Of a stretch of DNA of 64,000 nt, positions 62,199-64,000 are shown piece after piece (position 1 is the stretch's first letter; every line of letters begins with the position of its first letter). The DNA is from Bacteroidia bacterium (GTDB taxonomy: Bacteria > Bacteroidota > Bacteroidia > UKL13-3): positions 1 to 64,000 of the forward strand of contig JALONK010000014.1 of NCBI GenBank assembly GCA_025454975.1. Reading direction: 5' to 3'. Made by a program: the position numbers and the translations under genes. Under the pieces are notes generated by a model. That model saw only the letters and a program-made list of their open reading frames with translations, did not search any database and was not told where the DNA came from.

Positions 62199-63209
62199 TT
62201 ATTTAAATGCTGTCATTAGTTTACTATCAACGTAAGTTCCGTTTGCATTTTCTACTTTTAGTTGAAATACATAATTGGCATGAGGTAAGTTTAATTCATG
62301 CATGTTTAAGTTTAATTCATGATCACCTGAATTTAAATTCTTTCTTTGCAAAGTGGCCACTTTTCGCCCTTGCAAATCATACAAATCAAGTGTAATACTC
62401 GAAGGTAAAACCAGCTTAAACGGTATGGTTGTTTCGGTAGTAAATGGATTCGGAAAATTTTGACCTAAGGTGAAGTTCTTAGCATTTTCTTTTTCAATAT
62501 GACCCATTCCAACTGTACCGGTTCCTTGTACCGTAACTTCTAAATATGATTCATATCCTCCGGTAGTTGAATTTTGGGTAAGTGAAGCCAGTTGAAATTG
62601 ATAACCATCAGAAAAAATATTATCAGCAGTTAATGCTAATGGATCGGTACCCTTAGTATAAAAAGTACTATTGGCCGAATACAAGGCTTGTTTTTCGGTA
62701 ATTGGAAAAGTAAGCTGAGAAATCGCGGAATAAGATGAACTTACATAAACTTGAAAATGAATATGACATATACGACCGGTATACCACCCCGGAAAAATAG
62801 TTTCAAATTCAACTTCACCATTTACATCGGTAAACTGATAACCTCTCAGATATGTTAAGCCTGCCTGACCTTGGTTATTTGTTTGACTATAGCCGGAATA
62901 CAATCCATCCTTATCACAGTGCCAAATATTCACCCTAACATTTTGCATCGGCCCACAGTTATTATCACCAATTATTTTTAATTTTAACTTTAATGGTACA
63001 CCTGTTTTAGTTTCTGTGATATTCTTTCGAAAAAAGGTTGTATTCTCTGTTAAATCTAAAGGAAATGGACCTGCGGTTTCGGTTGGAATAAGGGTACATG
63101 ACGCCGCCTTTTTAACCCGGGTGGAAGCAAATACTTGTTGAAAAGGTAATAATGATGCAGCACCAAATAAGCCGGTTAATTTTAAAAATTCTCTTCTATC
63201 GTTTTTCAT
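62199..63209 (-). CDS. Intradiol ring-cleavage dioxygenase with Tat signal and T9SS sorting domain
   Basis: 336 aa. A twin-arginine signal (KNDRREFLKLTGLFGAASLL) is followed by an intradiol dioxygenase domain (about 35-225). Its block is VNIWHCDKDGLYSGYS with the first Fe-binding Tyr, then FPGWYTGRICHIHFQV with the second Tyr and the two His (H-x-H). These are the four ligands of the Fe(III) site. A C-terminal ~85-residue segment is a type A T9SS sorting domain: NFTLGQNFPNPFTTETTIPF, LYDLQGRKVATL and YVFQLKVEN. It should cleave an aromatic or related compound at or outside the cell surface. Tat plus T9SS on one protein is unusual. Confidence 0.85.
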   Translation of the reverse strand: MKNDRREFLKLTGLFGAASLLPFQQVFASTRVKKAASCTLIPTETAGPFPLDLTENTTFFRKNITETKTGVPLKLKLKIIGDNNCGPMQNVRVNIWHCDKDGLYSGYSQTNNQGQAGLTYLRGYQFTDVNGEVEFETIFPGWYTGRICHIHFQVYVSSSYSAISQLTFPITEKQALYSANSTFYTKGTDPLALTADNIFSDGYQFQLASLTQNSTTGGYESYLEVTVQGTGTVGMGHIEKENAKNFTLGQNFPNPFTTETTIPFKLVLPSSITLDLYDLQGRKVATLQRKNLNSGDHELNLNMHELNLPHANYVFQLKVENANGTYVDSKLMTAFK

Positions 63210-63436
63210 AAATGTAGGTTTTAGTTATTTAAATATAAAATTTAAACATTATAACTCCGCACCTAAACCTATATTTAATTAATGATTAATATGTAAGAAG
63301 AAGATTTAATTATAAAATGGAAAAACGATGACGATTGAAGATAAAGACTATTTAAAATGCCGTGTAGATTGGAGCTTATGTAACATTAGTAGCTAAATTC
63401 TATTATATCGAAGGCATAACTTCGCTATACAAAAAT

Positions 63437-64000
63437 TTAAACAGATTTGGTTTGATTAAGTCTGATGCCATTTTCCTCTATGGTAATTTTTTTCATTTTA
63501 TACAAGGTACCAATAGTCATCTTAAATGTTTTTTTGCTCATCTCAAAAACATTATAAATATCTTCTGCTGCCGATTTATCATGGTAGGGTAGAAATCCAC
63601 CGGCTTGTTCGAGCTTTTTGATAATAATATTTTTTTCATCATCTACCCTCGAATAACCAGGCTTACCAAGCATGATATCAATCTTGTGATCTTCTTTTAT
63701 TTTTTTTACAAAGCCTTTAAAAACATCACCAACATATAATGATTTGAATACCTCATTATAATGTAACAATCCTAAATGTTTTTCATTAATGATTACCTGA
63801 TAACCTATTGGTGTATCTCGATACACAATACAATTTACTAATTCTTTTTCCTTCACAGTTAATATCTCATTCGACAGTTCATCATCTATTTTTTCTTTAG
63901 CAATAAGCTTATTTGTAGGCTCATCATATATCGCTTTCACTAAACAGAAGTCACCCTCTAATAAATCTGCTTCATGAAAAGTTCTTGGCATAAATAAGTG
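63437..64000 (-). CDS. CvfB-type S1 RNA-binding protein, 5' end outside the window
   Basis: The visible C-terminal ~188 residues match CvfB: S1 domain end (KAIYDEPTNKLIAKEKIDDE), then CIVYRDTPIGYQVIINEKHL and GLLHYNEVFKSLYVGDVF, the stretch VKKIKEDHKIDIMLGKPGY, and a C-terminal winged helix (GGFLPYHDKSAAEDIYNVFEMSKK). The frame stays open to the last base: upstream of the Met at 63991 it reads HLF. In the family this Met aligns inside an S1 domain, not at the N-terminus. The first ~95 residues are therefore beyond the right edge. CvfB affects virulence factors and RNA processing in Gram-positives; its role here is unknown. Confidence 0.8.
   Translation of the reverse strand, partial: HLFMPRTFHEADLLEGDFCLVKAIYDEPTNKLIAKEKIDDELSNEILTVKEKELVNCIVYRDTPIGYQVIINEKHLGLLHYNEVFKSLYVGDVFKGFVKKIKEDHKIDIMLGKPGYSRVDDEKNIIIKKLEQAGGFLPYHDKSAAEDIYNVFEMSKKTFKMTIGTLYKMKKITIEENGIRLNQTKSV

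Noticed and set aside
63405-63436. Sequence GCATAACTTCGCTATAC resembling half of a loxP site
   Set aside because: It has one extra base against the loxP arm, no partner arm in inverse orientation and no recombinase nearby; chance similarity.

Overview
The window is 64 kb of AT-rich DNA (roughly one third G+C by eye) from a member of the Bacteroidota. Evidence for this is the set of type IX secretion (T9SS) C-terminal sorting domains (24.8-27.2 kb gliding-motility type, 62.2 kb type A), the lptE/TPR/secG cluster, DUF4403, the two-subunit methylmalonyl-CoA mutase with MeaB, LytS/LytTR regulation, the near absence of Shine-Dalgarno sequences, and promoter-like boxes of the Bacteroidota type (TTTG-N20-TAnnTTTG). 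Chitinophagales or Sphingobacteriales would fit, but the sequence alone does not settle the order.

Layout. 0-0.6 kb: a tandem ~247-bp repeat that carries REP-type hairpins and dead pieces of an IS200-like (RAYT) transposase. 0.7-3.7 kb (-): an efflux/lipoprotein-type ABC operon (fusion protein, FtsX permease, ATPase). 3.8-9.3 kb (+): exonuclease, thioesterase, RNase R, WG-repeat protein, acyltransferase. 9.3-11.1 kb: a gene-poor accessory stretch with coding relics, a HEPN-MNT pair and a GC-rich structured element. 11.1-13.7 kb (-): ftsK. 13.9-18.9 kb (+): methylmalonyl-CoA mutase cluster. 19-20.7 kb (+): a 5'-nucleotidase split into two exported proteins. 20.7-22.3 kb: DnaA-box cluster and dnaA. 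22.6-24.8 kb: tex. 24.8-27.9 kb: a large T9SS cell-surface protein and a TM2 protein.

27.9-32.8 kb (-): a tightly coupled operon with a coiled-coil gene, zapA, rny, a LolA-like protein, an exported YidD-like protein and two paralogous membrane proteins. 33-39.2 kb (-): a small membrane ORF, hydrolase/barrel/DinB operon, secG, TPR, lptE, citrate synthase and a membrane protein. 39.2-42.5 kb (+): TonB-dependent receptor and pirin. 42.5-45.9 kb (-): typA and a frameshifted FucP-type sugar transporter. 46-48 kb (+): a small exported peptide with a LytS/LytTR pair. 48-49.4 kb (-): NifU-like and Mrp iron-sulfur carriers. 49.5-54.6 kb: DUF4403 lipoprotein, MBL hydrolase, acyl-CoA dehydrogenase, trans-sulfuration enzyme. 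54.6-57 kb (-): membrane protein and a DUF4287/SRPBCC/ArsR operon with a striking operator-promoter upstream. 57.4-60.6 kb (-): a redox-repair operon (YHS, DoxX, MsrB-MsrA, DinB) behind a Crp/Fnr regulator. 60.7-64 kb (-): two small membrane proteins, a TetR regulator, an intradiol dioxygenase with both Tat and T9SS signals, and a CvfB gene cut by the window edge.

Most of the window is ordinary core genome. The most unusual items are the RAYT-derived array at the left edge, the GC-rich element behind ftsK, the exported YidD operon, the Tat-plus-T9SS dioxygenase, the palindrome laid over a promoter at 57.25 kb, and a set of promoter boxes only 5-10 nt from start codons. No tRNA, rRNA, CRISPR array or intact insertion sequence was seen.
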